Positions 35,569 through 45,570 of a stretch of DNA of 64,000 nt are shown in pieces. Both the position numbers and the translations under genes were made by a program. The first letter of the stretch is position 1; the number at the start of each line of letters is the position of its first letter. The DNA comes from an uncultured Thalassolituus sp. (lineage in GTDB: Bacteria > Pseudomonadota > Gammaproteobacteria > Pseudomonadales > Oceanobacteraceae): assembly GCF_950066645.1 (NCBI RefSeq), contig NZ_CATMFB010000015.1, positions 30,036-94,035 on the forward strand, given 5' to 3'. The notes beneath the pieces are model-generated. The model was given only the letters and a program-made list of their open reading frames with translations. It searched no databases and was not told the origin of the DNA.

Positions 35569-38493
35569 TCAGCTTTGCTGATCAGGCTCCAGCCAGAGTT
35601 TCCACAGTCGGGTCACATCGTTACGCCGTGCATGAAAACCTGATTGCGACAGTTGGTCGCCATCAAGGAGCAGGGATTGTTGCTGCAATGCACGCCGGTG
35701 AGTTTCGGCTCGGTAGGACAGGTAGGTTTCCTGCAGGGTCTGACAGTCTTGTGGAGCCATCAGACCGGCCATTGCGAAGGCATCCAGTATCCTCATGTTG
35801 TCGGTGTATTCCGACAGTGCGGGATGCTGGTGTGACCAGGCCAGTACGCCATATTGAACCAGAAACTCGATATCAACAATACCCCCTTCATCCTGTTTCA
35901 GGTGGAATTGCTGGCCGCTTGTATCTTTGGAGCCGAGATTATCCCTCATTTTTTGCCGCATGGCTCGCACTTCTTCACGCAGAGCCGGCTCTTCACGCCG
36001 GAGGCCGAGGATGTCGTGGCGGATACGGTCAAAGGCGTCCGCAAGCGCGCGGTCGCCATTGAGCACCCGGGCACGTACCAGTGCCTGATGCTCCCAGGTC
36101 CAGGCATGTTTCTGCTGATACTCCTGGAAGGCTTTCAGTGAGGCGACAATCATCCCTGAATTGCCTGAAGGACGCAGTCGCAGATCCACTTCATAGAGAT
36201 CACCTGAGCGTGTCTGTGTGCTCAGAATGTGAACCATCCTCTGACCCATCCGGGTATAGAACACGCCATTATCAAGCGAGCGCTCTCCCGTTGTTGCTTT
36301 GCCGCTGCTGCCGTTGTGGATAAACACCAGATCGAGATCGGAGCTGTAACTCAGTTCCAGCCCCCCAACCTTACCGTAACCGATCACTACAAACTCGGGT
36401 TCGCCAACGGCGTCGCCCTCTGCATTGGTCGGAAATCCATATTTGGCCACCATCTGGTCGAACGCCAGACGGGTGACGGTTTCCAGCGTCGTCTCCGCAA
36501 GCCAGGTGAGATAATCACTGATGTTCATGAGAGTCAGTCTGCCCATGACTTCGCACGCTGCTGCTCTCAGTTTATGAGCGCGGACATATTGCCGCAGCTG
36601 TTCCATCTGCTGCTCGAGGTCTTCCGGATCGATTCTCAGCAGGCGCAGATAAAGTTCTTCCGCAAGCTCCTGACGGCTCGGTAACCGGTACAGATTTTCC
36701 GGGGTGAGCAGTTCATCCAGCAGCAGTGGCGTCTGGGCAATATAAGCAGCCACCCAGCTGGACGCCGAGCACAGTTTTACCAGCTGTTGCAGTGCCTGAG
36801 GGTTTTCAGACAGCAAGACCAGGTACGCGGTGCGCCGCAAAACGGCTTCCAGTAATGGAATAATCCGTTGAAGTGTCTCGGTAGTATTTTTCTGCGACCA
36901 GACTTCCCTGAGCAACAGGGGCATTAATATTTCAAGGCGTTCGCGGCCGATCTGCTGCATATTGGTGACGGCGCGGGACTCCCGGAAACTGTCGATCAGA
37001 TGGCGCACACTTTCCTGGGCGGCACAGGGGTGTTCTGTCAGAAACTCTTCGGCACTTTTTCCGCTCAGTTCGCCGTGCCAGAGATCCAGCCAGGTGTGGT
37101 CGATATCGTCGGCATCATCATCACTCTGGTGAGCGACAATATGTGCGAAATGCTCTTTGACAATCGCGCGGTGCTTCTCCAGCTGGCTCAGATAATCCGT
37201 CCAGTCTCTGCACTGCATTGATAAGGCAACTCTTGCCTGGTCGAGCGTCGATTCAGGCAATTGCTGCGTCTGCTCATCGCGTATGCCCTGGATTGCATGT
37301 TCACTGTCCCGCAGAAAGAAATAGGCTGCTTTGAGTTCAGCACTTGCCTGAGGCGGCAGATAGCCGTCGCCCGCGAGAATATCAAGCACAGCAACCAACG
37401 AGCGTTTACGCAGATGTTTTTCCTGCCCGCCCCGGATCAGTTGAAACGCCTGGACGATAAATTCGATTTCCCGGATACCACCGGGGCCAAGCTTAACGTT
37501 ATTATCCAGCCCCCGGCGACGGACCTCTGCATTAATCATGGCTTTCATAGAGCGCAATGATTCGAAAGCGCTGTAATCGATATATACCCGGTATGTAAAA
37601 GGTCGCAGTATGTTCAGTAGTGACTGAGCCGCCTGATCCTTTTCTCCCGTCATAATACGGGCCTTTACCATGGCATAGCGTTCCCAGTCACGCCCCTGGC
37701 TCTCGTAGTAGTCTTCGAGTGAGGCGTGATTCATAACAAGAGGGCCACTCTGGCCATAGGGGCGCAGACGCATGTCCGTGCGGAATACAAATCCGTCCGG
37801 GGTCTGTTTATCCAGCGCAGTAATCAGCTTCTGTCCAAGTTTTACAAAAAACTCCTGATTACTGATGACCTTGGGGCCCTCGGTCTCACCGCTTTCCGGA
37901 TAGCAGAATATCAGGTCAATATCCGAGCTGAGGTTCAGTTCATAGGCCCCCAGCTTGCCCATGCCGATGACCTGGAGTGTCTGTGGCTCCCGGGTGGTCT
38001 TTCCTAGCGGTTTGCCATGGCGTTGTTCCAGCACAGGCTGGAGAAAGCGGATACTTTGACAGACGCAGACATCGGCAAGGTCAGACAGTGCGCGGGTAGT
38101 CTGTAGGGTGTCAGCGATTTTCAGAGCGTCCCGCCAGATAATGTGGACCATCGCCCGCCGGCGTAATTGCCGCAGTGCGCGCTGCCAGTCTTCTTCAGAT
38201 TCTGCGGCTGCTGAAAAATCAGATAGCCATTCAATGAAATCTTCCCGGGTCACCTGCTGGTCTATGCGGCCGTCGATAATGACACTGGTGAACCATTCAT
38301 AGTCCCGGGGAAGAGCGTCGGCGACGAAGTCACTGAGTATAAGAACGCGGCGGAGGGCTTCTTGCGAGGCGTCGGATAATTGTGTGGTAAATGCATCCCA
38401 CTGCAGACCAAGACGTTCGGCATGATCCTGTATCTGCGGGCTGTGCGATACCCAATAGTCTTCGAGTACGGCAGGGATAGGGGGGAAATGCAT
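35569..38493 (-). CDS. glnE: Glutamine synthetase adenylyltransferase / adenylyl-removing enzyme
   Basis: 974 residues, two-domain enzyme that adenylylates and de-adenylylates glutamine synthetase in response to PII and glutamine. Both nucleotidyltransferase centres are intact: GMGKLGAYELNLSSDIDLIF in the N-terminal (removase) half and GYGKVGGLELSYSSDLDLVF in the C-terminal (transferase) half, each with the D-x-D pair. KLGPGGIREIEFIVQAFQL and KQDEGGIVDIEFLVQYGVLA are the matching repeats downstream of each centre. Length agrees with the family. Transcribed ahead of ilvE. Confidence 0.98.
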   Translation of the reverse strand: MHFPPIPAVLEDYWVSHSPQIQDHAERLGLQWDAFTTQLSDASQEALRRVLILSDFVADALPRDYEWFTSVIIDGRIDQQVTREDFIEWLSDFSAAAESEEDWQRALRQLRRRAMVHIIWRDALKIADTLQTTRALSDLADVCVCQSIRFLQPVLEQRHGKPLGKTTREPQTLQVIGMGKLGAYELNLSSDIDLIFCYPESGETEGPKVISNQEFFVKLGQKLITALDKQTPDGFVFRTDMRLRPYGQSGPLVMNHASLEDYYESQGRDWERYAMVKARIMTGEKDQAAQSLLNILRPFTYRVYIDYSAFESLRSMKAMINAEVRRRGLDNNVKLGPGGIREIEFIVQAFQLIRGGQEKHLRKRSLVAVLDILAGDGYLPPQASAELKAAYFFLRDSEHAIQGIRDEQTQQLPESTLDQARVALSMQCRDWTDYLSQLEKHRAIVKEHFAHIVAHQSDDDADDIDHTWLDLWHGELSGKSAEEFLTEHPCAAQESVRHLIDSFRESRAVTNMQQIGRERLEILMPLLLREVWSQKNTTETLQRIIPLLEAVLRRTAYLVLLSENPQALQQLVKLCSASSWVAAYIAQTPLLLDELLTPENLYRLPSRQELAEELYLRLLRIDPEDLEQQMEQLRQYVRAHKLRAAACEVMGRLTLMNISDYLTWLAETTLETVTRLAFDQMVAKYGFPTNAEGDAVGEPEFVVIGYGKVGGLELSYSSDLDLVFIHNGSSGKATTGERSLDNGVFYTRMGQRMVHILSTQTRSGDLYEVDLRLRPSGNSGMIVASLKAFQEYQQKHAWTWEHQALVRARVLNGDRALADAFDRIRHDILGLRREEPALREEVRAMRQKMRDNLGSKDTSGQQFHLKQDEGGIVDIEFLVQYGVLAWSHQHPALSEYTDNMRILDAFAMAGLMAPQDCQTLQETYLSYRAETHRRALQQQSLLLDGDQLSQSGFHARRNDVTRLWKLWLEPDQQS

Positions 38494-38570
38494 AGCGGCT
38501 GGCTTCTCTGGCGGTGACCCCTTTATTCTAGGGTACCCGCCAGCAAAGCCAAAGTGACGTCAGAGAGAAC

Positions 38571-39386
38571 TCAGTTATCTTTTTTCTGTTGCCGGTAGAG
38601 AATCACAGAGGCGATCAGAACCGCCAGACTGACGACGGCGATAAAGAGAGTTGCCAGTGCGTTAATCTGAGGGCTGACTCCAAGGCGGACACTTGAGTAC
38701 ACCACCATTGGCAGGGTTGTGGAACCCGGGCCGGAGACGAAGCTGGCAATGACCAGATCATCCATCGAGAGAGTGAACGCGAGTAGCCAGCCAGCGGCCA
38801 GCGCCGGAGCAATCATTGGCAGAGTAATCGTAAAGAATACACGCAGCGGTCGCGCCCCCAGATCCAGTGCGGCCTCTTCGAGCGAACGGTCCATATGAGC
38901 AAGGCGGCTCTGAACGATCACGGTGACATAGGCCATTGAGAAGGTTGCATGCGCGATCAGAATGGTTGTCTGTCCCCGTCCGGCAGGCCAGCCCGTCAGG
39001 TCTTCCATAGCAACAAAAAGAAGCAGCAGAGAGAGGCCGATAATAATTTCAGGCATGACTAACGGTGCTGTCACCATAATGCCAAGACTGGCGTGTCCCC
39101 GGGATTTCCGGAAACGGACTAACGCGAGTGCCGCCAGTGTGCCGAGAACAATTGCCAGGGTCGCATTCATAGCTGCTATTTTCAGGCTGAGTAATGCGGC
39201 ATCGATCAATGGGCCATTCTGCAGTAATTCGCCGTACCATTTAGTGCTGAAGCCACCCCAGACCGTCACCAGGCGACTTTCATTAAACGAATAAATAATC
39301 AGACTGAAAATTGGCAGATAGAGAAACGCATAGCCTGCAAGCAACAGACAGATTAATACGGGGTAGCGCATAAACATCGCTCGCAT
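38571..39386 (-). CDS. potI: Putrescine/polyamine ABC transporter permease PotI
   Basis: 271 residues, about six membrane helices. The ABC-permease EAA loop reads EEAALDLGARPLRVFFTITL, which docks on the ATPase. It opens YPVLICLLLAGYAFLYLPIF, typical of PotC/PotI. Forms the membrane channel with PotH. The start codon overlaps the potH stop (TAATG). Last gene of potFGHI. Confidence 0.95.
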   Translation of the reverse strand: MRAMFMRYPVLICLLLAGYAFLYLPIFSLIIYSFNESRLVTVWGGFSTKWYGELLQNGPLIDAALLSLKIAAMNATLAIVLGTLAALALVRFRKSRGHASLGIMVTAPLVMPEIIIGLSLLLLFVAMEDLTGWPAGRGQTTILIAHATFSMAYVTVIVQSRLAHMDRSLEEAALDLGARPLRVFFTITLPMIAPALAAGWLLAFTLSMDDLVIASFVSGPGSTTLPMVVYSSVRLGVSPQINALATLFIAVVSLAVLIASVILYRQQKKDN

Positions 39387-40288
39387 TACTTCTCCTCCTC
39401 TGCAGTACGCTGCTCAAAATGGCGCATAAACACAAAAGGAATAATCAGCAGCATCAGCAAAACCGCAGCGAGTGAGGAAGCGACAGGCCAGTCTTTATTA
39501 TTGAAAAACTCTGTCCACATCAGCTTACCGACCATAAGAGTATCCGGGCCTCCCAGCAGATCGGGGATGACAAATTCACCCATAACCGGAATAAATACCA
39601 ACATAGACCCTGCAACCATACCGGGCACAGACTGAGGCAGTGTCACCGTCATAAACTGGCGCAGAGGGCGTGCGCCGAGATCTGCGGCCGCTTCGAGCAG
39701 GGTGTTATCAAGTCTGACCAGCGTGGCATACAGGGGGAGCACAAGAAAGGGCAGGTAGCTGTAAACCACACCTATATACACGGCGACGGGTGTGTGCAGA
39801 ATCTGCAGGGGTTGATCGATCAGACCAATGCTCATCAATAGCTGGTTCAGCAGGCCGTTGTCTTTCAGTATCCCGATCCAGGCGTACACACGCAGCAGAA
39901 ATGATGTCCAGAAAGGAAGAATGATCAGCATCAGCAGAGGCATACGCCAGTGGCTTGGGGCCAGCGCGATGGCATAGGCCATCGGATAGCCGATCAGCAG
40001 ACACAACAGGGTGGAGATGCCTGCGATGGTCGCTGAACCGAGCAGCGCTGAGACATACAGATCATCTTCCAGCAACAGCAGATAGTTACCGAAATTAAGA
40101 GTAATGGTCAGCAGACCATCTTCAAACTCGCGTATCCAGTCCTGATAAGGAGGCATCGCCAGTTGCGGCTCTGACACACTGATTTTCAGAATAAAAATAA
40201 AAGGCATGACGAAAAACAACGCCAGCCAGAGCCAGGGAATGGCGACAATCAGTTTCTGCGGATTCGCAGTCGCAAAACTCAGTTTCAT
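39386..40288 (-). CDS. potH: Putrescine/polyamine ABC transporter permease PotH
   Basis: 300 residues with six to seven membrane helices. EAA loop: LLEAAADLGARPLRQFMTVT. N-terminal WLALFFVMPFIFILKISVSE is the PotB/PotH pattern, with the long first periplasmic loop. Overlaps potG by four bases and potI by one, so stoichiometric coupled translation is expected. Confidence 0.95.
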   Translation of the reverse strand: MKLSFATANPQKLIVAIPWLWLALFFVMPFIFILKISVSEPQLAMPPYQDWIREFEDGLLTITLNFGNYLLLLEDDLYVSALLGSATIAGISTLLCLLIGYPMAYAIALAPSHWRMPLLMLIILPFWTSFLLRVYAWIGILKDNGLLNQLLMSIGLIDQPLQILHTPVAVYIGVVYSYLPFLVLPLYATLVRLDNTLLEAAADLGARPLRQFMTVTLPQSVPGMVAGSMLVFIPVMGEFVIPDLLGGPDTLMVGKLMWTEFFNNKDWPVASSLAAVLLMLLIIPFVFMRHFEQRTAEEEK

Positions 40289-41418
40289 TGACTGAGCACT
40301 CCGCAGCTGTGCGAACTCCAGGTCAGCGTTATTTCCTGGCCCCAGGTTAATGGCAGCTCTGCGAGCGCCTGGATATTTGACTGTGTAAACTGCACACGCT
40401 TCCCGCTGGGAAGATCAATGTGATAAATCGAGACGTCCCCCAGGTAAGCAATTTCCTGAATCGTGCCGGTAATTTCGTTTGCCGGGTTGGTCCCTTTTTC
40501 TGTCAGTTTCAGCTTTTCAGGGCGAACGGCAACCGTAACTGGCATTCCCTGAGTCAGCGGCTGGCTGTGATGCACGATCAGCTCACTGCCGGTTTCTTCG
40601 CTGGCGATGGTGACCATGTCCTGCTCATGCGATACAACGTGACCCTCGAACATATTGACCGAGCCAATAAAATTCGCGGCGTAGCGGGTAGCCGGAAACT
40701 CATACATACGACGGGGTGAATCGACCTGCTCAATACGGCCGTCGTGCATCAGGGCAATACGGGATGACATGGTCATCGCCTCTTCCTGATCGTGCGTCAC
40801 AATAATAAACGTAATACCGAGGCGTTCCTGCAGGTTGACCAGCTCAAACTGGGTACGTTCACGGAGCTTTTTATCCAGCGCACCGAGCGGCTCATCCAAT
40901 AGCAGGATCTTCGGGTGTTTTGCCAGTGCCCTGGCCAGAGCGACTCGCTGACGTTGTCCACCGGACAACTGGTGTGGTTTGCGGGTGGCCAGCTTTTCTA
41001 TCTGGACCAGCGCCATCATTTCTACAACACGCTCACGGCGTTGCTGGCGGTTGAGAGGTTCGTTTTTCAGGCCATAGGCAATGTTCTGAGCGACGGTCAT
41101 GTGAGGGAACAGCGCGTAGCTCTGAAACATCATATTGATAGGGCGTTTGTACGGCGGAACATCCGTAACGTCCTGGCCGTCGATATAGATTCTTCCGGAA
41201 GAGGGCGTCTCGAACCCGGCCAGCATGCGTAACAGCGTGGTCTTACCGCAGCCAGAAGCACCCAGCAGGGAGAAAAATTCACCCCGGTGAATATCAATAG
41301 AAATATCGTCTACAGCGTACACCTCACCAAAATGCTTAGTGACCTTTTCAATGCGTACGACGGGTTCACCTTCAGGTGCTGACCACGATTGATTCGCCAG
41401 AGAACGCGGTTGATTCAT
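40285..41418 (-). CDS. potG: Putrescine/polyamine ABC transporter ATPase PotG
   Basis: 377 residues. Walker A LLGASGCGKTTLLRMLAGFE, signature HQLSGGQRQRVALARALAKH, Walker B ILLLDEPLGALDKKLRE and switch His IIVTHDQEEAM; the C-terminal 130 residues form the TOBE regulatory domain usual in PotA/PotG. Drives uptake through PotH-PotI. Separated from potF by 109 nt that include a strong terminator. Confidence 0.96.
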   Translation of the reverse strand: MNQPRSLANQSWSAPEGEPVVRIEKVTKHFGEVYAVDDISIDIHRGEFFSLLGASGCGKTTLLRMLAGFETPSSGRIYIDGQDVTDVPPYKRPINMMFQSYALFPHMTVAQNIAYGLKNEPLNRQQRRERVVEMMALVQIEKLATRKPHQLSGGQRQRVALARALAKHPKILLLDEPLGALDKKLRERTQFELVNLQERLGITFIIVTHDQEEAMTMSSRIALMHDGRIEQVDSPRRMYEFPATRYAANFIGSVNMFEGHVVSHEQDMVTIASEETGSELIVHHSQPLTQGMPVTVAVRPEKLKLTEKGTNPANEITGTIQEIAYLGDVSIYHIDLPSGKRVQFTQSNIQALAELPLTWGQEITLTWSSHSCGVLSQ

Positions 41419-41463
41419 GTCCGGGAGTTCCTCCAGTGCCCTGAGCAGGGAAATTCAACAGAT

Positions 41464-41503
41464 AAAAAAGCCCCGTATCCAGCGTGTATGTCAGATACGG
41501 GGC
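41464..41503 (-). terminator. Intra-operon terminator after potF
   Basis: On the minus strand GCCCCGTATC and GATACGGGGC form a perfect 10-bp stem (41470-41503) with a 14-nt loop, followed by six T (plus-strand A run 41464-41469). It is a textbook intrinsic terminator between potF and potG. Partial read-through would make more binding protein than membrane components. Confidence 0.9.
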
Positions 41504-41527
41504 GCTTGTGCGACAGGCGCGTTACCG

Positions 41528-42625
41528 TTATTTGCCGGTTTTTACCCGGGTCCAGGCACGGCTCATATTACGCATTTCTTTGTCTGCCGGACTTTTCAGT
41601 ACCAGCAGTTTTTCCATAGTGGCGGCCGATGGATAGACCCCAGGATTATTGCGCACTTCTTCGTCTACCAGAGGCGTTGCCGCTGAATTCGCATTGGCAT
41701 AGGCAACATAATTGGTGATAGGCGCAACCACTTCCGGACGCAGAATGTAGTTAATAAAGGCGTTCGCTGATTTCGCATTTTTAGCATCCGCAGGAATCAC
41801 CATGACATCCGTCCATACCACCGCACCTTCTTTCGGCACTATGTACTGTACGGTAACGCCATTGTCAGCTTCTGCAGCGCGATCGCTTGCCTGAAGCATG
41901 TCGCCTGAGTAGCCGTGAGCCACGCAGATGTCGCCGTTGGCCAGATCATTGATGGTCTGGCTGCTGTGGAAATAACGGATATACGGACGTACCGCATTGA
42001 TCGTGGCTGCGGCTTCATCAATCGCTTTTTTACTGAAATCGTCAGTGTTCTGGCCTTTGTAGGCGCGCGCAGCGACGAACACCTCGGTCGGGTCATCCAT
42101 CAGAGCAACGCCACATGACTGAAGCTTTTTCACGGTTTCAGGGTCAAATACCAGTGCCCAGGTGTCCAGTTCAGCGTCAGCCCCCAGAACCTCTTTCACT
42201 TTTTCCACGTTGTAGGCAATGCCGGAGGTACCCCACATATAAGGCACCAGGAACTGGTTGCCCGGATCGATGTCTGTGAGTGACTTAAGAATGTTCTTAT
42301 CAAGGTTGCCGTAATTACTCAGCGAATTTTTGTCGAGTGGCTGGTACAGTCCGGCACGGATACCACGGTCGGCAAATGGGCGGGCCGTCGGGAAGATAAG
42401 ATCGTAGCCACTGCGACCAGCGAGCATTTTAGCTTCCAGAACTTCGTTTGAGTCGTACACGTCATAAGTCACATCGATACCGGTCTCTTTTTCGAAAGCG
42501 GTGATAGTGTCTTCGGCGATATAATCGGACCAGTTATAGATGTGCAGTTCTTCTGCGTTTACAACACTGGCAGCGGCCAGAACAGATGCTGCAATCAGGC
42601 CTTTGGAAAACAGGGTTTTGCTCAT
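41528..42625 (-). CDS. potF: Periplasmic putrescine/polyamine-binding protein PotF
   Basis: 365 residues with a cleavable signal peptide (LIAASVLAAASVVNAEE). Mature part begins ELHIYNWSDYIAEDTITAFE, the PotD/PotF signature, with DLIFPTARPFADRG and YMWGTSGIAYNVEKV. Captures polyamine in the periplasm for PotGHI. Specificity between putrescine and spermidine (PotF/SpuD or SpuE) cannot be settled by reading. First gene of the operon, divergent from mrcB. Confidence 0.95.
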   Translation of the reverse strand: MSKTLFSKGLIAASVLAAASVVNAEELHIYNWSDYIAEDTITAFEKETGIDVTYDVYDSNEVLEAKMLAGRSGYDLIFPTARPFADRGIRAGLYQPLDKNSLSNYGNLDKNILKSLTDIDPGNQFLVPYMWGTSGIAYNVEKVKEVLGADAELDTWALVFDPETVKKLQSCGVALMDDPTEVFVAARAYKGQNTDDFSKKAIDEAAATINAVRPYIRYFHSSQTINDLANGDICVAHGYSGDMLQASDRAAEADNGVTVQYIVPKEGAVVWTDVMVIPADAKNAKSANAFINYILRPEVVAPITNYVAYANANSAATPLVDEEVRNNPGVYPSAATMEKLLVLKSPADKEMRNMSRAWTRVKTGK

Positions 42626-42810
42626 TGATATACTCCGTCAGGAGAGCTCTGTTTCAACGGGACACCCGTGACAGGTTCCCGCATGACGTGTACCGGCCGG
42701 TTGATGATTTTTCAGCCAATCCGGGCTCAGGAAATGCGGATGATCGCAATATCCGGCAAAAAATACAGATAATTGATTTCATCGTAACGATCAGAAACAC
42801 TATTTAAAGA

Positions 42811-42840
42811 GGCGCAGGGTTGCAAGCGAAAACCTGCGCC
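42811..42840 (+). promoter_or_regulatory. Hairpin in the mrcB leader
   Basis: GGCGCAGG and CCTGCGCC form an 8-bp perfect stem, 19 nt before the mrcB start codon, in the 234-nt divergent gap between potF and mrcB. No T-tract follows. Nothing else was recognised in this gap. It may influence mrcB translation, which is a guess. Confidence 0.35.
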
Positions 42841-42859
42841 GTCAGAGGCAAAAATCACA

Positions 42860-45196
42860 ATGGCAAAAAAGGCCGGCCCAACTCGCGCCAGGACTCCACG
42901 TCGTAAACAGGAATCGTCACACTCCGGGAAGCCTTTACTGAAGCCCCGAAAGCGCTGGAAACTTCCCCTTATCTCTCTCCTGCTTGTACTGCTGACTATC
43001 TTCGGTGTCTGGATGGTGTATCTGGATGCGCAGGTCCGGGCGGCCTTTGATGGCAAAAAGTGGGCACTGCCGGCAAAGGTCTATGCCCGGCCTCTGGCTC
43101 TTTACCCGGGCCTTCTACTCTCTGAGGAACAGCTCAGAGCCGAACTGACGTGGGCGGATTATCGCGAGGCCCCGGTGGCGGACCGGCCTGGCACCTATCA
43201 GAGGCGGGGCAGTGAGTGGTTGATCTATCGTCGCGGCTTTCCTTTCTGGGACGGTGCTGAGAATTCGCGCCGCATTCGTGTGTCGTTGTCCGGTGGCCGG
43301 GTCAGAGCATTAGCTGATGACACTGGCAGTCAGCCGTTGTTACGTCTTGAACCTCAGTACATCGGCGGAATCTTCCCCGCCCACAATGAAGACCGGGAGC
43401 TGGTGCGCCTGGATCAGGTGCCTCCCGTCCTCGTTGCCGCTTTGATTGTCACTGAAGATAAACGTTTCTTTGAACATTGGGGCGTGTCTGTACACGGCAT
43501 CGTCCGTGCAATGATGGCCAATGTCCGCGCGGGAGGCATGGTTCAGGGCGGGTCAACACTCACGCAGCAATTGGTGAAAAATTTCTTTCTGAATAATGAG
43601 CGTACGCTCAGCCGCAAGGTTCAGGAAGCGTTTATGTCTCTGTTGCTGGAGCTCCATTACAGCAAAGAAGAAATTCTTGAGGCGTACATCAATGAAGTGT
43701 ACCTGGGGCAGTCCGGTCGACGGGCGATTCACGGATTTGGCCTGGCATCGCGCTTTTACTTCGGACGACCGTTAGGTGAACTCGACACTGGAGAGATCGC
43801 TACTCTGGTGGGACTGGTGAAAGGCGCCTCGTTTTATAACCCGCGCCGGCATGAGGCCAGAGCACGTGACCGGCGTGATCTGGTACTGGACCTGATGGCA
43901 CAGCACCAGATTATTACCGAAGCCGAGCGGATACGGGCACGCGGTCAGCCATTAATTACCGCCTCTCCGCGACGTGCCGGTCAGCGCGAGTATCCCGCCT
44001 TTCTGGAGTTGGCCAAAGAACAGTTGCAGCAGGATTACCGGCTGGTGGATCTCCAATCGGAAGGTCTGAGGATTTTCACAACTCTTGATCCCTGGATACA
44101 GGCGGCGGTGGAGGAGTCTGCAGAACAACATCTCAACCTGCTTGAACGTGGTCGTCCGGGGCTCGAAGGCAAGCTGGAGACGGCGGCGGTGATTACCAGT
44201 GTCGATGGTGGCGAAATCCGCGCACTGCTGGGCGGAAGAGACGCATCCTTTTTTGGGTTTAACCGGGCACTCAATGCCCGCCGGGCCATCGGATCGCTGG
44301 CGAAGCCCGCGGTATTTCTGGCAGCACTCAGGACGGGTGACTATCACTGGGGCAGCCTGATTGATGACGCTCCCGTCGCTGTTGAAGGGCGCGCTGGTGA
44401 TCTCTGGCAACCCGAGAACTACGATCATCAGAGTCACGGCATGGTGCCGATGCAGACCGCTCTGAGTCATTCCTACAACCAGGCAACCGCCCGGCTGGGG
44501 ATGACGATTGGTCTGCAGAAGGTGGTGGATGAGTTACACCGGTTGGGCGTACGCGAGTCTTTACCGGCCTATCCGTCGCTTCTTCTGGGGGCTGTCTCTA
44601 TGTCACCTTTAGAAGTTGCTCAGATCTACCAGACCATCGCCTCGGAAGGTTTTGTCATGCCGCTACGCACCATTGATGCGGTGACCACTTCAGAGGGGGA
44701 TATGTTGTCGTCCTATGCCATCCGTGGAAAGCAGATGTATGACCCTGTTCTGATGGAGTGGCTGAGGGCCGGGCTGGAGCAGGTCGTCGCCACGGGGACG
44801 GCAAGACGCCTGCAGAGCCTGCCACAGCCGCTGGCGGCAAAAACCGGCACTAGTGACAGTCAACGGGATGCCTGGCTGGCGGGGTTTGATAATCGCCACC
44901 TGGGCGTCATATGGGTGGGACGCGATGATAATGACCCGATGCCATTTACCGGAAGTTCAGCTGCGTTGCCCGTCTGGGAGCAGACGTTCCGCAAAGCTGG
45001 CGCCGAGCCTCTCAGTGCTCCCCGTGGGTTAAAGATGATTACTGTCGACCCGCAGGGAACGTTGCTGGCCGATGGCTGTAGTGGTGAAGCATACCCCTTC
45101 CCTGTTTCGTGGCTGGACAAGCCGAGGCAAGCCTGTAATTCTGGCACCTCACGGATTGGAAAGGAGATCCGCTCATGGCTCGATTGGTTATTCTGA
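42860..45196 (+). CDS. mrcB: Bifunctional penicillin-binding protein 1b
   Basis: 778 residues, class A PBP. Cytoplasmic basic tail, one membrane helix (about residues 35-55), UB2H-like region, then GT51 glycosyltransferase with catalytic Glu199 in VTEDKRFFEHWGVSVHG and GGSTLTQQLVKNFFL, then transpeptidase with Ser479 in RAIGSLAKPAVFLAAL, SHSYNQATARLG and Lys661 in LAAKTGTSDSQRDAW. It polymerises and cross-links peptidoglycan. The PBP1b (not 1a) assignment rests on the UB2H-like segment before GT51 and the SLAKP motif. Overlaps lpoP by 22 nt. Confidence 0.95.
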   Translation: MAKKAGPTRARTPRRKQESSHSGKPLLKPRKRWKLPLISLLLVLLTIFGVWMVYLDAQVRAAFDGKKWALPAKVYARPLALYPGLLLSEEQLRAELTWADYREAPVADRPGTYQRRGSEWLIYRRGFPFWDGAENSRRIRVSLSGGRVRALADDTGSQPLLRLEPQYIGGIFPAHNEDRELVRLDQVPPVLVAALIVTEDKRFFEHWGVSVHGIVRAMMANVRAGGMVQGGSTLTQQLVKNFFLNNERTLSRKVQEAFMSLLLELHYSKEEILEAYINEVYLGQSGRRAIHGFGLASRFYFGRPLGELDTGEIATLVGLVKGASFYNPRRHEARARDRRDLVLDLMAQHQIITEAERIRARGQPLITASPRRAGQREYPAFLELAKEQLQQDYRLVDLQSEGLRIFTTLDPWIQAAVEESAEQHLNLLERGRPGLEGKLETAAVITSVDGGEIRALLGGRDASFFGFNRALNARRAIGSLAKPAVFLAALRTGDYHWGSLIDDAPVAVEGRAGDLWQPENYDHQSHGMVPMQTALSHSYNQATARLGMTIGLQKVVDELHRLGVRESLPAYPSLLLGAVSMSPLEVAQIYQTIASEGFVMPLRTIDAVTTSEGDMLSSYAIRGKQMYDPVLMEWLRAGLEQVVATGTARRLQSLPQPLAAKTGTSDSQRDAWLAGFDNRHLGVIWVGRDDNDPMPFTGSSAALPVWEQTFRKAGAEPLSAPRGLKMITVDPQGTLLADGCSGEAYPFPVSWLDKPRQACNSGTSRIGKEIRSWLDWLF

Positions 45197-45570
45197 GTTG
45201 TCTGTCGCTGTTAATGCTCGCGGGCTGCGCCTCAAATACAACGACTCAGTACAGTGGTGAAGATTACTCAGCATACCCGGATGGCACGAATCATCCGGCG
45301 GTGATTACTTTATTTCAGCAGGCGGATGATGCGGCCCAGTCAGGTAACTGGTCGGCTGCGATGACGTATCTGGATCAGGCCCGACGGATTGAACCGCGCA
45401 ATCCTTACGTGCTTTATCGTCAGGCGTGGACGAGTATGCAGAGCGGCGATACTGAACGCGCCCGTCAATTGCTTGATCGGGCGCGGGTGTTTGCTGATCC
45501 TGCTGATGAGCAGTTGGCCTATCGTCTGTACGAGCTTTCTTATCAGCTGTCGCCAGATCAGTCGCTCTGA
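45175..45570 (+). CDS. lpoP: TPR lipoprotein, probable PBP1b activator LpoP
   Basis: 131 residues. Lipobox MLAGC with Cys18, then a short linker and TPR-like helices ([40 protein letters not shown]). In P. aeruginosa the TPR lipoprotein LpoP, encoded beside ponB/mrcB, activates PBP1b; size, lipidation, TPR content and position all agree here. Expected to be anchored in the outer membrane and to reach PBP1b through the peptidoglycan. It starts inside mrcB (22-nt overlap). Confidence 0.82.
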   Translation: MARLVILSCLSLLMLAGCASNTTTQYSGEDYSAYPDGTNHPAVITLFQQADDAAQSGNWSAAMTYLDQARRIEPRNPYVLYRQAWTSMQSGDTERARQLLDRARVFADPADEQLAYRLYELSYQLSPDQSL

